This document shows positions 10,447 through 22,449 of a DNA stretch of 64,000 nucleotides, piece by piece (positions within the stretch are counted from its first letter, which is position 1; every line of letters begins with the position of its first letter). The notes under the pieces are model-generated. The model was not told where the DNA came from. It ran no database searches and saw nothing but the letters and a program-made list of their open reading frames with translations. A program made the position numbers and the translations under genes. The stretch comes from Triticum aestivum (taxonomy: Eukaryota; Streptophyta; Magnoliopsida; Poales; Poaceae). Where the stretch lies: positions 247,861,099 through 247,925,098 of the forward strand of contig NC_057804.1 in the NCBI RefSeq assembly GCF_018294505.1. The letters run 5' to 3'.

Positions 10447-11861
10447 TTACTTGACGTTTATGACCATTGCGCCGAGGCTTGAGGATGCCTCTTCGTGTCT
10501 CCTTCGTATTGTCTTGGACCGTAGTGATGTGTTGACGTTGGGGTATGTGCCTTGGGTTCTCCTGCTTAGGTTGAGGTAGCTAGTTGTGTCGTGTCTGCCC
10601 TTTGTCGGGGCGATCGAGTCCGTATTTTTCGGTGGCCAGGACCTTGGTTCACCTGTCCGTGAGCAAATCTTGGTCAGCTTTAAGCTGTTGTCGCTTCCTT
10701 TGCAGCCTCCTTGCCGTGGCCATGAGCCGTCACTTGAACCGAACTTGTTCCACCGGGTTTTCAGGCACGCTGAATTCGTCATTGCCGAGGCTTACCTCGT
10801 CCTCAGAGGGGGGCGTATAGTTGTCCCTTTCCAAGTATCCCACCGTGGCTAGCCCGGCCTGCTTAAAGGCAGGATGATCAGGGTTGTATCCATCTTTGGC
10901 GCCCTCCGGATTGTTTTCATCTCCTATGTCGGTATTGCTGTGGCGGGGCTTGGAGCGGCGTTGACGACGCCGATGCTTTGCTTTTTTCCCTGAGGGGTTA
11001 TCCTCCGTTGCCTCATCGCCATTGGTTTCCTTTGGAGTATCCACCATATATGTAGGAGGAGGTGGTTGTCGACCGCCTAGTGAGCGGTGGTTCCTGTTCT
11101 TCTCCTGCATCGTCGTCCATACCGTCGATGGCTTCGGAGTCAAAGTCAAGCATGTCGGTTAAGTCATCGACCGTGGCAATGAAGTGGGTGGTGGGTGGGC
11201 AACGAATTCCTTCGTCGCCTGCTTCCAACTCAAGTCGGACATAGTTCGGCCAAGAGCCTCCTGACAAAGAGAGAGACTTTAATGAGTTAAGCATGTCGCC
11301 AAAGGGCGAGTGAGGGAAGATGTCCGCACGGTAAACTCCATTACCGGAGCCCAACCTGGCTCGGCTGGCTCGAGAGTGCGCGGACTGGAACCAACAACCG
11401 GATACGAGTCCGGGGGTCCGGAGTTATAGGCTTCCTCACAAGTGTGGCCTGTGTTCGGCTCTACCGCTGATGAGTGTGCAGCCTGCAGGGCGGGGCCCAT
11501 CCCTCCGTCCTTAGGCGACGCAGCCTGCTCCGGATTTAGGTCCAGGGCTACTGCAGGGGTGATGTCCCGAACATTGTCCGTCAGCAGGTCTAGGCCGTGC
11601 TCATCGTGACTGTCCGGTGCTCCTGGCACAGGCCCGAATCCGTCGAAGATCAAATCTCCGCAAATATCCGCCGTGTAGTTCAAGTTTCCGAACCTGACCT
11701 GGTGGCCAGGGGCGTAGCTGTCGATCTGCTCCAGATGGCCAAGCGAATTGAACCCGCAGTGCGAAGCCGCCGAACACGAAGATCTGTCGGGGGAGAAAAG
11801 TCTCGCCCTGGACTGTGTTGTTGAAGATTGGAGGCGCCATCAAGCCTGCCAGCGACGACAC
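10447..11861 (-). pseudogene. Truncated gag of Gypsy element F
   Basis: Minus-strand fragments in several frames match the N-terminal gag of element C: a segment with GETFLPRQIFVFGGFALR near 11800, the acidic DFDSEAIDGMDDDAG block near 11150, an Arg/Lys-rich KHRRRQRRSKPRH stretch and an acidic PPSEDEVSLGNDEF block near 10800. The similarity stops near 10580. The Retrotrans_gag core and the protease seen in C are absent, so F has an internal deletion of roughly 3 to 4 kb relative to C. Stops and frameshifts mean no full gag can be made. Confidence 0.7.
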
Positions 11862-11868
11862 AGAGGAA

Positions 11869-11887
11869 CTCTCAATGAAAGCACCAA
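11869..11887 (-). other. Primer-binding-site region of element F
   Basis: On the element strand the LTR is followed directly by TTGGTGCTTTCATTGAGAG, starting with the TGG expected opposite a tRNA CCA end. The same sequence adjoins the 5' LTR of C (59634-59652). I did not assign the tRNA. Confidence 0.55.
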
Positions 11888-12370
11888 TGTCGGTGTCAAA
11901 ACTGGCGGATGTCGGGTAGGGGGTCCCGATCTGTGCATCTTAGGCTGATGGTAACAGGAAGCAAGGGACACAATGTTTACCCAGGTTCGGGACCTCTCGA
12001 TGGAGGTAAAACCCTACTTCCTGCTTGATTAATATTGACGATATGAGTAGTACAAGAGTACATCTACCACGAGATCGTAGAGGCTAAACCCTAGAAGCTA
12101 GCCTATGATGATTATGATTGTAATTGTGATCGGCCTTCTAAGGACCAACCTCTCCGATTTATATAGACACCGGAGAGGGCTAGGGTTTACATGGAGTCAC
12201 TTACAAGGAAGGAAATACAATATCCGGATCACCAAGCTTGCCTTCCATGCAAAGGAGAGTACCATCCGGACACGGGCCGGAGTCTTGAGTCTTGTATCTT
12301 CACGCTCCAATAGTCCGAACGATGTATATAGTCCGGCTATCCGGATACCCCCTAATCCAGGACTCCCTCA
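11888..12370 (-). repeat. 5' LTR of Gypsy element F (483 bp)
   Basis: Pairs with 4511-4992. A TATA-like TATATAAAT on the minus strand lies near 12160. Confidence 0.9.
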
Positions 12371-14866
12371 GTCGCGGCTCCCGAATTCCAGTCTGGAGCC
12401 CCGATGCGGCTCACCTCTTGGATAGAGAAGGGCCTGGACCGGTCTTCGTCGAACGAGCTGATAGCGCTTCAGACGCGCATCAGGAGCATGATAGACAAGA
12501 ATATCAAGCTTGTCAATTGATCCAGGTGATGCTTGTTCGCCGGATCCTTCTGTCCTAAAGGTTGACTTGCCATTTGTGGGAGTACAATCCGGCCAAGCAC
12601 CAGACCTTGCTACAGTATGATCTGGTAAGTTTTTTCATGTTTTCAAGGTGTATCCTTTACTTGCATAATCGAGGAAGATGCCTAAGCCTCCCTACTGATT
12701 CTCTCAGGGCTGGACAAAGAAGGCAGAGCGGATTCACTATCCGGCTCCGCTGCCCGAAGACCCAGTAATTCCACTTTTGACGAAGATGCTGGTTTTGGTG
12801 CCCTATCAAGTGCCGGAGAAGAAGGACAAGAAGAAGGCCAAGGGGACCAGAGGTGGCCTCCGTCATAAGGGCACTTCGGGCGTGACGTCCGGAGACGCCG
12901 AGACTCATTCCTCCGCCACCGAGGACGACGAAGAAGAGGAGGAAGAAGAAGAAAACCATTCCCCCGTAAGGCGGGGGAGAAAGAAAAGGACGACCTCCAC
13001 GCGTTTGGAGGCCGAAGCGTCCAAGAAGGGAAAGTCTTCCCTCCCGGACAACTCCACAGCGGACACCAACAACAGCTCGGAATGGCGCCCAAGGGATAAG
13101 CCCCTGGCCGAATCGTAAGTACTCGAAGATGCACTCATATATCCGGCCCTTTTCCTTCATGGTTTTTACATGTCAAATCATGTGCTGCAGCCCGTCCTGT
13201 ACCGTCCTCCAGCTATCCTCATGAATGGGGAATTCGCTGGATCCGAAGGTGATGGACAGTGGGTCCCTTCCGACGGCCTCCTCTCCCAAGGCCATGGATG
13301 ACACTGAGGTGTTGTCTTGAAGGACCCCAGGCCAGGGACATACACAGGAGGCCATCAAGGCAGCGCAAGAGGGTGAAACCTTGGTCGTCGGACACATGGA
13401 GGAGCAAATCCCGATGGATACTCGCGATGGGGGCCATATCGAATTCGTCCCCTAGCCAAATACAATTCCAAAGACCTATACGACTCCGGAATCATGCAAG
13501 CAGCCTCTGTTGAAAGAAGGAGGTGCGCCTATTCCACCGGTGACCTCTGTCCATCCAGAGGCACCGGATAATTTGCTGGAAGCGCTGCAGGGTGCTTCCA
13601 TTGTTGAGGAACACTATATCCTTATGGGTATGGTGGTTGAGAGGGTGTGGTATGTTAAGAGCAGACTGACCGACGCCTGTACCAGCCTTCTAACAGGTTT
13701 TGACGTGAGCAACACAATTATATAAAAAGAATGTCATAGTATAGACAGTAGCCTTTGAGACTTTGTCCGGTGTTCAGAAAGAAAAGCCGAACAGAGGATC
13801 AAATTCATAGGAGACTAACCTGACATGTCTATATGAATAAGCAGGCGTCATTGCTGGCTGTGACCTCTCATGCTGCTCAGGTCTCCAGACTGCAGCAGAG
13901 TCTAGAGCGGACCGAGGAAGAGCTCGGCCGTGTGAAGAAACAGCTGGAAGACAATCAAGGTATGCAATAACCTTGTCTAAATTCAGGAAGGATGAATGAT
14001 TTGTGCTGACTAAAGTGCCATCATATTTATTAGGAGCGGCGACCGAGGTGGAGACCCTCAAGAAGGCATTGGCCGAGGCCGAGGAGAGAGCGGCCAAGGA
14101 ACAAGCCGCACGTGAAAAGCATGAGGCCAAGGTCGGTGAGGTCCAGCAGGAGCTCCAGGACGTCGTGAAGAAATGCAAGTCCTTGGAGCGCAACATTGCG
14201 GATCAAGAGTCCGAACTTGCCAAGGCCCGCCAAAGTGCACATGATGCTCGGGTTGAAGCCCAGGGCGCCCTCCAAGAAGTCTAGGAGGCCAGAAAAATTG
14301 CAGCGGGTAAGGCCTTTATTATGCAGAACAAATATGTGAAGAAAAGGTTCCTCTTACTGACCCGGATTTGGATTTCTCCAGGAGAGTTTGCGGATCTGCC
14401 GCGCAGCATTTCAGACACTACCGAGTTCTTCTGAGCCAAAGAGGGGAACTCCACGGAGAAGCTATTTTGGTCTCAATACCTTGCACCAGAACATCCGGTG
14501 CCCTTTAGCGATCACCTAAAACAACTGGACGAACTGCATAGGGTGGCCTAACTAGCCATGAAGGATTTAATAATCTGGCTATGGCTTGCCGAAGCCATAC
14601 CCAACAGCTACTTCGGGCTCGTGAAGCGGCTGGTCAATGCCTGCCCTTGGCTTGATGCCATCAAGTGGTCGGTCTGCATCGAAGGCACGCGAATGGCCTT
14701 CACCCGAGTCAATATACAATGGACGAAGATGGACGCCGTGAAGCTTGCGACCGAGGGACCGCCCGCGGGCAAGGAGCACCACACGCCCGAGTGGTATTTT
14801 GAAGATGTCCTGAAGGGATCCCGCATTGTAGAGGGGCAGTGTTCAAAAGACATTATCTTTGAATGA
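12371..14866 (+). pseudogene. Antisense Transposase_28-like gene in element B, remaining exons after the F insertion
   Basis: Exon 1 resumes at 12376 and ends at 12624 (donor GGTAAGT). Further inferred exons are 12708-13114, 13191-13704, 13855-13959, 14034-14306 and 14382-14866, with GT-AG borders at the same places as in F and C. Exon 2 is open and encodes a Lys/Glu-rich stretch with a run of Glu near 12935. Exons 4-5 look like coiled coil. Exon 6 encodes the conserved C-terminal region (LFWSQYLAPEHPVPF, IPNSYFGLVKRLV) but has stops near 14432 and 14549. Other defects are a stop in exon 1 (near 12519) and one at the end of exon 5. With exon 1 at 3993 this was one gene before F inserted. Confidence 0.75.
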
Positions 14867-16074
14867 AGTCATTCATATTGTCCCTTCCTATATTATAAAA
14901 CAGAGCCGTTATGTAATATAATGCATGTTATTTAAAATTTTACCTCCTGTGCGGCCGTTTTGTAAAATCTGAGAGTTGGCCAGTCGTCGGCTTCAGCCCC
15001 CACATAGGTAGTATGGGCGTGTTCAGGATGAATCTAAACACTCTTTATCCCAAAGTTTGGTCATTACAGGAGGTGTTTAGCGCAACGAACCAGGCAATCA
15101 GACTATGTGGCTTTATCACCCTCACTTAGCCATAGGAGTTTGACAAATAGAAATGTAGGCGCAACCCCTAGTTAGTATTTAATCCGGAATAGGGTGTTGT
15201 AGAGACCTGATCGGGTAAAGGCTGATTCATCGCATAATGCGGAAAAAATCGCGAAAGATTTGTAACCTGTCGAATAGCTGACCGGCTCACGCCACATCAT
15301 GACAGTCAGTTTTCAGCTTTCTCTACTGAGGTGCTAATCCGGATAAACCAGGACACAATCGCAATAGTTCTCTCTTTACTACCCTACACGATATAGCGAA
15401 ACATAAGGTAGTAAGCACAAGAGCCGGGCAACCCAACTATTGACCAAAGACATGATTCAGAGCCGATGCATATAATGCTAAAGTTCAGGGTGCCGAACTA
15501 TACTGTAAAAAAGTGTTCAGACTTTGTTGCCGTATTATGGGGCGTAATGAATCCCCTGGCGAATTAAGGCGTACCAGAGTGTATGGGTGCAATTGATAAT
15601 AATATAAAAAAATGAAGTAATAGGCTAATGCCGCAGAAATTGGGCCGCAAACTATTTTCCATTGTAGTTTGATTAATACATCAAAGCGTATTTGTACACG
15701 TAGTGCGATAAGCAACATGGCTATTTAACATGCCACGACCAAGGGAGAGCTGCGTGCGGGTCCCTTAAACAGGCATAATGGTCGTTTAAAAACACCACCT
15801 GGAAATTCCCTTGTACGTCAATGGTTCTTGCCGTCTTGGTGTATCCGTCCCTTGATAGATCCGACAATCAGGCCACCACGAAAGGCCTGGGAAAAAAGAA
15901 ACCTGAAAAGAAAAAGAAAAAGTGAAAGTATGTGGGTCAAGGGGAGGTTGAGTCGTATTATGGACCACAATCTAGTTGTGCCTCCGTCTATGCCCATGGT
16001 ATTTTGGGTGCGTAGTTATGTACGCGCGATACGAATGCCGCCGTTTTGTCGGGACTAGGACGGAGGCCGAATTG
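14867..16074. other. Spacer of element B without a supported gene
   Basis: Matches in layout and in short blocks the spacers after the antisense gene in F and C (GAGAGTTGGCCAGTCGTCGG near 14970; CTTAGCCATAGG near 15126). An A/G-rich stretch lies near 15890-15925. No coding signal stands out. Confidence 0.6.
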
Positions 16075-16623
16075 CTAGTCAAGATTTTGACGAGCTAGAC
16101 TGTCCTGCTGCAGATTAGTCCGGACTCGTTTGATAGTGTTCGGGAGCTTGGCCGCCGAATTAAGGTTCTGCCTGAAAAGGCCACTCTGTGCTTCTGTTGC
16201 GAGGGCAGCGGTGTGTTCCTTGGTACGGAGGGAGTGTTTCGTGTTTCCATTGACTGTTATGACACTGCGTGGTCCGGGCATCTTGAGCTTGAGATAAGCG
16301 TACTGTGGCACCGCATTGAATCGAGCGAATGTGGTTCGTCTGAGCATTGCGTGATAGCCACTCTGGAAGGGGACGATATCGAAGATCAACTCTTCGCTTT
16401 GGAAGTTGTTCGGGGATCCGAAGACCACCTCTAGTGTGATTGAGCCTGTACAGCGGGCCTCTACACCTGGTTTGACTCCATTAAAGGTGGTTTTTGTGGG
16501 CTTGATCCTTGAGGGATCAACACCCATTTTGCGCACTATATCCTGATAGAATAGGTTCAGGTTGCTGCCACCGTCCATGTGGACTCGCGTAAGAAGGAAT
16601 CTATCAATGATTGGATCGAGGAC
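16075..16623 (-). pseudogene. Aspartic protease segment of Gypsy element B
   Basis: The minus-strand frame includes MDGGSNLNLFY near 16578, where DGG takes the place of the catalytic DTG/DSG motif of retroviral-type aspartic proteases. It continues through GVDPSRIKPT, LEVVFGSP and FDIVPFQSGYHAMLRR, which align with the protease of element C. It belongs to the end of gag-pro. The upstream part is removed by element G at 16624, so only the protease remains. The frame is open for 167 residues. Confidence 0.75.
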
Positions 16624-18108
16624 TGATGACCTGCAAGTATAGGGGATCTATCATAGTCCTTCTGATAAGTAAGAGTGTTGAACCCAATGAGGAGCACAAG
16701 CAAATGACAAGCGGTTTTCAGTAAGGTATTCTGTGCAAGCACTGAAATTATCAGTAACAGATATTTTTCTGATAAGGTAATTCGTAACGGGTAACAAGTA
16801 ACAAAAGTAAACAAGGTGCAGCAAGCTGGCCTGATCCTTTTTGTAGCAAAGGACAAGCCTATATAAAGGAACACGCTCCCGAGGACACATGGGAATTATT
16901 GTCAAGCTAGTTTTCATCATGCTCATATGATTCACGTTCGTTACTTTGATAATTTGATATGTGGGTGGACCGGTGCTTGGGTGCTGCGCTTCCTTGGACA
17001 AGCATCCCACTTATGATTAACTACTCTCGCAAGCATCTGCAACTACGAAAGAAGAATTAAGGTAAACCTAACCATAGCATGAAACATATGGATCCAAATC
17101 AGCCCCTTATGAAGCAACACATAAACTAGGGTTTAAGCTTCTGTCACTCTAGCAACCCATCATCTACTTATTACTTCCCAATGCCTTCCCCTAGGCCCAA
17201 ATAATGGTGAAGTGTCATGTAGTTGATGTTCACATACATCTTATCAAAATATCGAATGAATACCAAATTCACATGACTACTTATAGCAAGACTTCTCCCA
17301 TGTCCTCAGGAACAAACGTAACTACTCACAAATCATATTCATGTTTATAATCAGAGGGATATTAATATGCATTAAGGATCCGAACATATAATCTTCCACC
17401 GAATAAACCAACTAGCATCAACTACAAGGTGTAATCAACACTACTAGCAACCCACAGGTACCAATCTGAGGTTTTGAGACAAAGATCGTATAGAAGAGAT
17501 GAACTAGAGTTTGAGATGAGATGGTGCTGGTGAACATGTTCATGGAGATTGACCCCCTTCCGATGAGAGGGTTGATGGTGATGACGATGGTGTTGATTTC
17601 CCCCTCCCGGGGGGATATTTCCCCGGCAGAACAGCTCCGCCGGAGCCCTAGATTGGTTCCGCCAAGGTTCCGCCTCGAGACGGTGGCACTTCGTCCCGAT
17701 AGCATCCTTATGATTTTTTTCCAGGGCGAAAGACTTCGTATAGCAAAAGATGGGCACCGGAGGCCTGCCAGGGGTCCACGACACAGGGGGCGCACCCAGG
17801 GGGGTAGGGCACGCTCCCACCCTCGTGGCCAGGGTGTGGGCCCCCTCTGGTTGATTATTTCTCCGGTATTTTTTATTAATTCCAAAACATGCCTCTGTGA
17901 AGTTTCAAGACTTTTGGAGTTGTGCAGAATAGGTTTCTAATATTTGCTCCTTTTCCAGTCTAGAATCCCAGCTGCCGCCATTCTCCATCTTCATGTAAAC
18001 CTTGTAAAATAAGAGAGAAAAGGCATAATTATTGTGACATGATGTGTAATAACAGCCCATAATGCAATAAATATCAATATCAAAGCATGATGCAAAATGG
18101 ACGTATCA
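16624..18108 (-). repeat. 3' LTR of element G (about 1,485 bp)
   Basis: Plus-strand left end TGATGACCTGCAAG is where similarity of element B to C's protease/gag junction stops. The right end is GACGTATCA, followed by the complement of the purine tract. No second copy is present, so the left border is set only by loss of similarity and the TG..CA ends. Confidence 0.6.
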
Positions 18109-19674
18109 ACTCCCCTAAGCTTAGACCTCGCTTGTCCTCAAGCGGAAGCCGAAATCAAAAATATGTCCACATGTTTTAGAGATGGAGGTGTCGATAAAAT
18201 AAAATACGGACATGAGGGCATCATGATCATTCTTGAAACAACAACATATATAAATATATATTGTCATATGATTTCTTATGCTAAAGTGACAATCTATTCA
18301 CAGTATCAAGTATGAATCAGAAACTTCATTAAAAACTAACAAACTATAATCTCGGTCATTGAACCAATTGCAATTTATCATAACATTGGAAAGAGTCAGT
18401 ATAAGAGCTTTTCAGCAAGTCCACATACTCAACTATCATTTAGTCTTTCACAATTGCTCACACTCATGCAATACTTTTGGGTATGCAGTTTTAATCGGAC
18501 ACAGAGAAAGATAGGGGCTTATAGTGTTGCCTCACAACATTTTACCTCAAGGGTAATGTCAACAATAATTGTTTATGATAACTTACATCCAGTTGGATAT
18601 TTATATCATGATCTTTCCAACACAATGTGCTTGCCAAAGGATAAAATGTAAAAAGGAAACGTGAAGATCACCATGACTCTTGCATAAGGCATAAGACAAA
18701 AATAAAAGATAGGCCCTTCATAGAGGGAAGCAGAGGTTGTCATATGCTTTTATGGTTGGATGCACAAAATCTTAATGCGAAATAACGACACTTTATATTG
18801 CCACTTGTGATATGGACCTTTATTATGCAGTCTGTCGCTTTTATTACTTCCATATCACAAGATCGTATAAAGCTTATTTTCTCCACACTAATAATTCATA
18901 CATATTTAAAGAGCAATTGTTTTATTGCTTGTAACAATGACAACTTACTTGAAGGATCTTACTCAATCCATGGGTAGATATGGTGGACTCTCATGGAAAA
19001 ATGGGTTTAAGGATATTTGGAAGCACAAGTAGTATCTCTACTTGGTGCAAAGAATTTGGCTAGCATGAGGGGGAAAGGAAAGCTCAACATGTTGGATGAT
19101 CCATGACAATATACTTTATTTTGCATATAAGAAAACATAACCCATTACGTTGTCTTCCTTTTCCAACATCAACTTTTTAGCATGTAATATTTTAATGAGT
19201 GCCCACAATCATAAAAGATGTCCGAGATAGTATATTTGTATGTGAGAACCTCCCTTTCTTTATTACTTCCTATTACTTGCAATGATGACCAAAACTATGT
19301 TTGTCAACTCTCAACAACTTTTATTCACCATACTCTTTATATGTGAAGTCATTACTCTCCATAAGATCAATATGATCTCGTTATTTCTTTTTATTCTCTC
19401 TTTTTTCTTTAATTCCCTCAAGATCATAACAGGATAATCAAGCCCTTGACTCAACACTAATCTTTATTATATATATAGCTCATGGACTTGATTACATAGA
19501 AGGATCATAAAGCAAAACTCAAAACTAAATCATACTAAACTAATTCTAACAGATCAAGAGATTACCAAAAGGATCGAACTAAGAAAAATGATAAAGATAG
19601 GAGTGTGATGGTGATACGATACTGGGGCACCTCCCCGAAGCCTGGCAGTTGACAAGGGGAGTGCCCATACCCAT
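18109..19674. other. A/T-rich internal 3' untranslated sequence of element G, no gene seen
   Basis: The stretch has many short frames and long A/T-rich parts. It sits between a short 3' reading frame and the LTR on the element strand, which is the usual place for a long Gypsy 3' untranslated region. Confidence 0.5.
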
Positions 19675-20142
19675 GTGTTTATGTCTCTTTCTTCGGAGGT
19701 GGTGATGGTGATGATGATGACAATTGTGCCCTCAGTTTCTTCATATTGTAATTGAGGAGAGCAATTTCCTCCTTTAAATCATCGACCTTCGATTCAAGCT
19801 TCAAGACTCGTCACATAAATCTCCTTTACTTTTCTGTCAAAAATGAGAAGGAATAGATCGGTTGTTAGACAGTTTAGCCCTCTTAGGGAGACTAGACTTC
19901 TTGAACTTCACGATTGCTATGAGGAGTGGGTCCTTAGCATTCAGCTGGCGAGGATATGCGACCGTCAGGTTTTTCATTAACAATATTTGACGTTGCCACC
20001 CACTTCGTTGAGCAGGCTTGAAACAAAGCGGGGGCTTTGAGAAATACATCAAGGTGCCATCACACGAAAGACTAGCCATACGAAAACCTTTGTTGTCCGA
20101 GGGATAAGCAAGCGCAAGCTTTGAAGAAAAGTTAATAATCAA
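19675..20142 (-). pseudogene. 3' reading-frame remnant of element G with a coiled-coil stretch
   Basis: A minus-strand frame from ATG 20142 runs about 101 residues to a stop near 19837. Beyond that stop the same reading continues with a heptad-like ESKVDDLKEEIALLNYNMKKL segment near 19770. I do not recognise the family. Its place just before the 3' untranslated region suggests the last coding part of the element. It could be a gag or accessory fragment. Confidence 0.35.
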
Positions 20143-21060
20143 GTTAACTTATCTTTCATTTGTGCTCCCCTCCTTGGCGGGGTGTGCATTTGGTCATGCA
20201 TAACATCTTCTCTCCTATTCACATTTGCCTTTCCTGTTCTGCGTCTCTTTAATGGGATCATGCTCGCGTATCCGCTTTGTCCTATAAAGACAAAAAACGG
20301 GAAGGAACACAAGGGAGGGCCTACGCAGTCCATTAGTCATGCGCCCAGCCCCGACAAGGGCTGGAGGAACCAACAACATGTTCGCAACTAATGACGTATG
20401 GTGAAAAGGAGAAAAACTAGCCCATTCCCCGTGATCTTCCACTTTCGAAGACATCTCGTCAGTTGGCGCGAAGGGCGTGTGGGCGCAAAAAGCCCTGCTG
20501 GGGACCGCTTTGCCAGAGGTGCCAGCCCACGGATTCGCACTAGCGTTCTAGTTAGGATTTACCCTTATCGAGCTAATACACGACTAAGTTCCACGTGGGC
20601 TTATCAACATCGGCAGTCCCACCATGGCGCGACCGAGCCATTGGAGAGAAAAGAGCAAGAGGGAGGTCAGGTATGCACCATTTTCTCGTTTGTCGAAATG
20701 ATACCCTTCGGCATAAGACATGCTTAATAGGAGCTTGCGATCAGCGCGATGTTTCCGCACGCCTCGCTTCTTTTTTTGGCCGCGGGTCGCATGGTGGCCA
20801 TGCCATCCGTGCCTCCTGTGGTCATCTCATCACCATTGTCTTCCACTCCCATCGTCGTCGCGGCTGCGGCGGAGACAAGTGGCAAAATCAGGGTAGGAAA
20901 AGGCTAGGGAGCGACGATGTTCTCCCTCTTTGAAGGCCTTGGCGAAGAGAATGTTGATAAAACTGATGATGTAGCTTGACGCGCTGTTCACAAACTCGGG
21001 TTCACGCAAGCGCCAGCCCTTACCTGGCGCGGCAAAGATGTCATGGTGGAACACGATCAC
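20143..21060. other. Unclassified sequence, no supported gene
   Basis: Several frames of 60-110 residues overlap on both strands without recognisable motifs. It could be further element G sequence or another insertion. I see no ends or repeats to decide. Confidence 0.4.
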
Positions 21061-21990
21061 CTATGCGGCCATCGGCCCCTTGTGGTTCGGCAAGGGGAAC
21101 GTCATGTTGCACAAAGAGCAGAGGCCATGAAGCACCACGATGACGATGACACTAGTGATTTTTAGCCAGGTTTGTGCCGCTGTGAGGCGTAAAACCCTAC
21201 TCTTGATTTGGTGGATTTGATGGAGGAACCCAATGAACGTGCAATCCACAAACCCGACAAGGTGGCCTCGGGGGTAGCATCTACGCGTGTACAAGTATGC
21301 AAGGGTCCGAATCATTTGCTAGGTTGCCTTGGACCTCCTTTTATAGCTCAAGGGGTGACCATAGTGACAAAAACAGTCTTTATCTAATGATTAGATAGCT
21401 AACAGATCTATCATACCTAACTCTAGTAGTTAGGACAAAGTGCATTAAATGCACTGCTAGGTGTCACGCTGAGGATGCAGCCCAACAAGCCTGCCGTGTC
21501 GCTTAATCATCTTCTACTTATCTGCTTGACATGCCTCTAGACGGGTGTCATATGAATGATAATATGTCTTTCGAATGGCTGCCATGTGCTCAGTGGACGC
21601 CACTTAATCACTTGGGGGATCGATGCCACACTAATAGCTGATTTGTGATGTGGTGCGGTGGAGCGGTGGTGCCTTGGGGGGGGGGAGATTCGTCCTTGGC
21701 TGACCTGGCAAGCCTGCCGAGGAAATCTTGGACTTGTCCCTCGGATGGCCTTGACCGAGCCAGGCTCTCCAGCCCGACTTGGGAGGCCTTCCCAAGGTGA
21801 TGCTTGGGTGTCTTGTTTGTCTTGATCTTCTTGATCTGCTCTTTGATCTCACTAAGAGTTGCTTCTCTGGCTTGGCCTTTTTTGTATGTTGGTGTAGCTA
21901 TTTCTTGTCAAGCTTTGGCTGCTGAGGCGGAGGCCTTTCCTCTGTGCACAAGTCAGGGGAAACATACACCCCCGATTGTGTACCCCGACA
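21061..21990 (-). repeat. Probable LTR-like sequence, minus orientation
   Basis: The part near 21170-21215 (GGCGTAAAACCCTACTC and TGGTGGATT) resembles the LTR of element D near 50190-50220. The right end ACCCCGACA near 21990 would read TGTCGGGGT on the minus strand, an LTR-like start. A run of ten G lies at about 21677. No partner copy is seen, so borders are approximate. Confidence 0.35.
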
Positions 21991-22449
21991 TTGTCAATTT
22001 CTATAGAGACAAAGAGTGATTGTGGTTATCGAAGAAGATGTCTATAAAGGTTCGGAGATTTCCTTTAAGTATGTACCACGAGTGATCGGCATTGGTTGAT
22101 GAATCGGTTGTCAAGGAAAATAGGGTGAAGAGACTTTATCTTTCGTGTTAAGTCACATCCCCTCCAACCAGACGTAGTCCTTATGCAGAAGAACAAACTA
22201 GTCATACAAATACCTTGTTGCCATCGAACATTTTCGATTATCTCTGTCACTCATGTTTACCTTCATGCATTTTCATTCGTATGATTTACTTCAATGCATG
22301 GTATAGTTTCTTTTCAGTACTCTGTGTTAGTTCACTATAGTTTTTTTTCTTTCATTCCTCTGCTGGGTTATGAGAGACTTAAGATTTCCAAAGAAAAATT
22401 AAAACTCCCATTCACCCCCCCCCCCCTTCTGGTAGACATACTTCCTTCC
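21991..22449. repeat. Probable end of a Copia-type LTR
   Basis: The stretch ends with ATTCACCCCCCCCCCC...GGTAGACATACTT (22410-22443), similar to the 3' end of many Triticeae Copia LTRs as I recall them. The start is undefined and no partner was found. Confidence 0.3.

Larger units (their letters stand above)
4511..12370 (-). mobile_element. Gypsy element F, complete LTR-to-LTR but non-autonomous, nested in element B
   Basis: Two LTRs of 482 and 483 bp flank it, with GCCGC on the left (4506-4510) and GTCGC on the right (12371-12375) as a target-site duplication differing by one transition. Orientation is minus, shown by the tract after the left LTR (GTAGCCCCTGAACC, complement of a polypurine tract) and a primer-site region before the right one. 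It encodes only a shortened gag on its own strand and an antisense spliced gene on the other. There is no recognisable protease, reverse transcriptase or integrase. The LTRs look about 95% identical by eye, so it is moderately young. Confidence 0.9.
3012..16623 (-). mobile_element. Gypsy element B, non-autonomous, carrying an antisense gene, interrupted by F and truncated by G
   Basis: The 3' LTR lies at the left (3012-3476) and is flanked by the complement of a polypurine tract (GTAGCACCTGAACC), so the element reads on the minus strand. Its body is 3477-4510 plus 12376-16623; element F occupies 4511-12370. From 3' to 5' it holds an antisense Transposase_28-like gene on the plus strand, a spacer and a protease on the minus strand. 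It is then cut at 16624 by LTR element G. Gag and the 5' LTR are not in the window. No reverse transcriptase or integrase motif is present. Possible left target-site copy is GTTAG (3007-3011). Confidence 0.8.
16624..20142 (-). mobile_element. LTR element G (Gypsy-type LTR), 3' LTR and 3' internal part
   Basis: On the minus strand the LTR begins TGATACGTCCATTTTGC, which I recall as the start of abundant Triticeae Gypsy LTRs. It is preceded by a purine-rich tract ending AAGCTTAGGGGAGT, marking this as the 3' LTR. Internal sequence continues rightwards to at least 20142, the start of a short 3' reading frame. The 5' LTR is not in the window. The bases before it (16619-16623, AGGAC) are a possible target-site copy within element B. 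Confidence 0.65.

Noticed and set aside
11869..11887. Assigning a specific tRNA to the primer site of B/F/C-type elements
   Set aside because: I could not match TTGGTGCTTTCATTG to a tRNA end with confidence.
22410..22430. C homopolymer, and G runs at about 21677 and 46905, as G-quadruplex regulators
   Set aside because: Single homopolymer runs within LTR ends; no set of four spaced G-tracts was seen.
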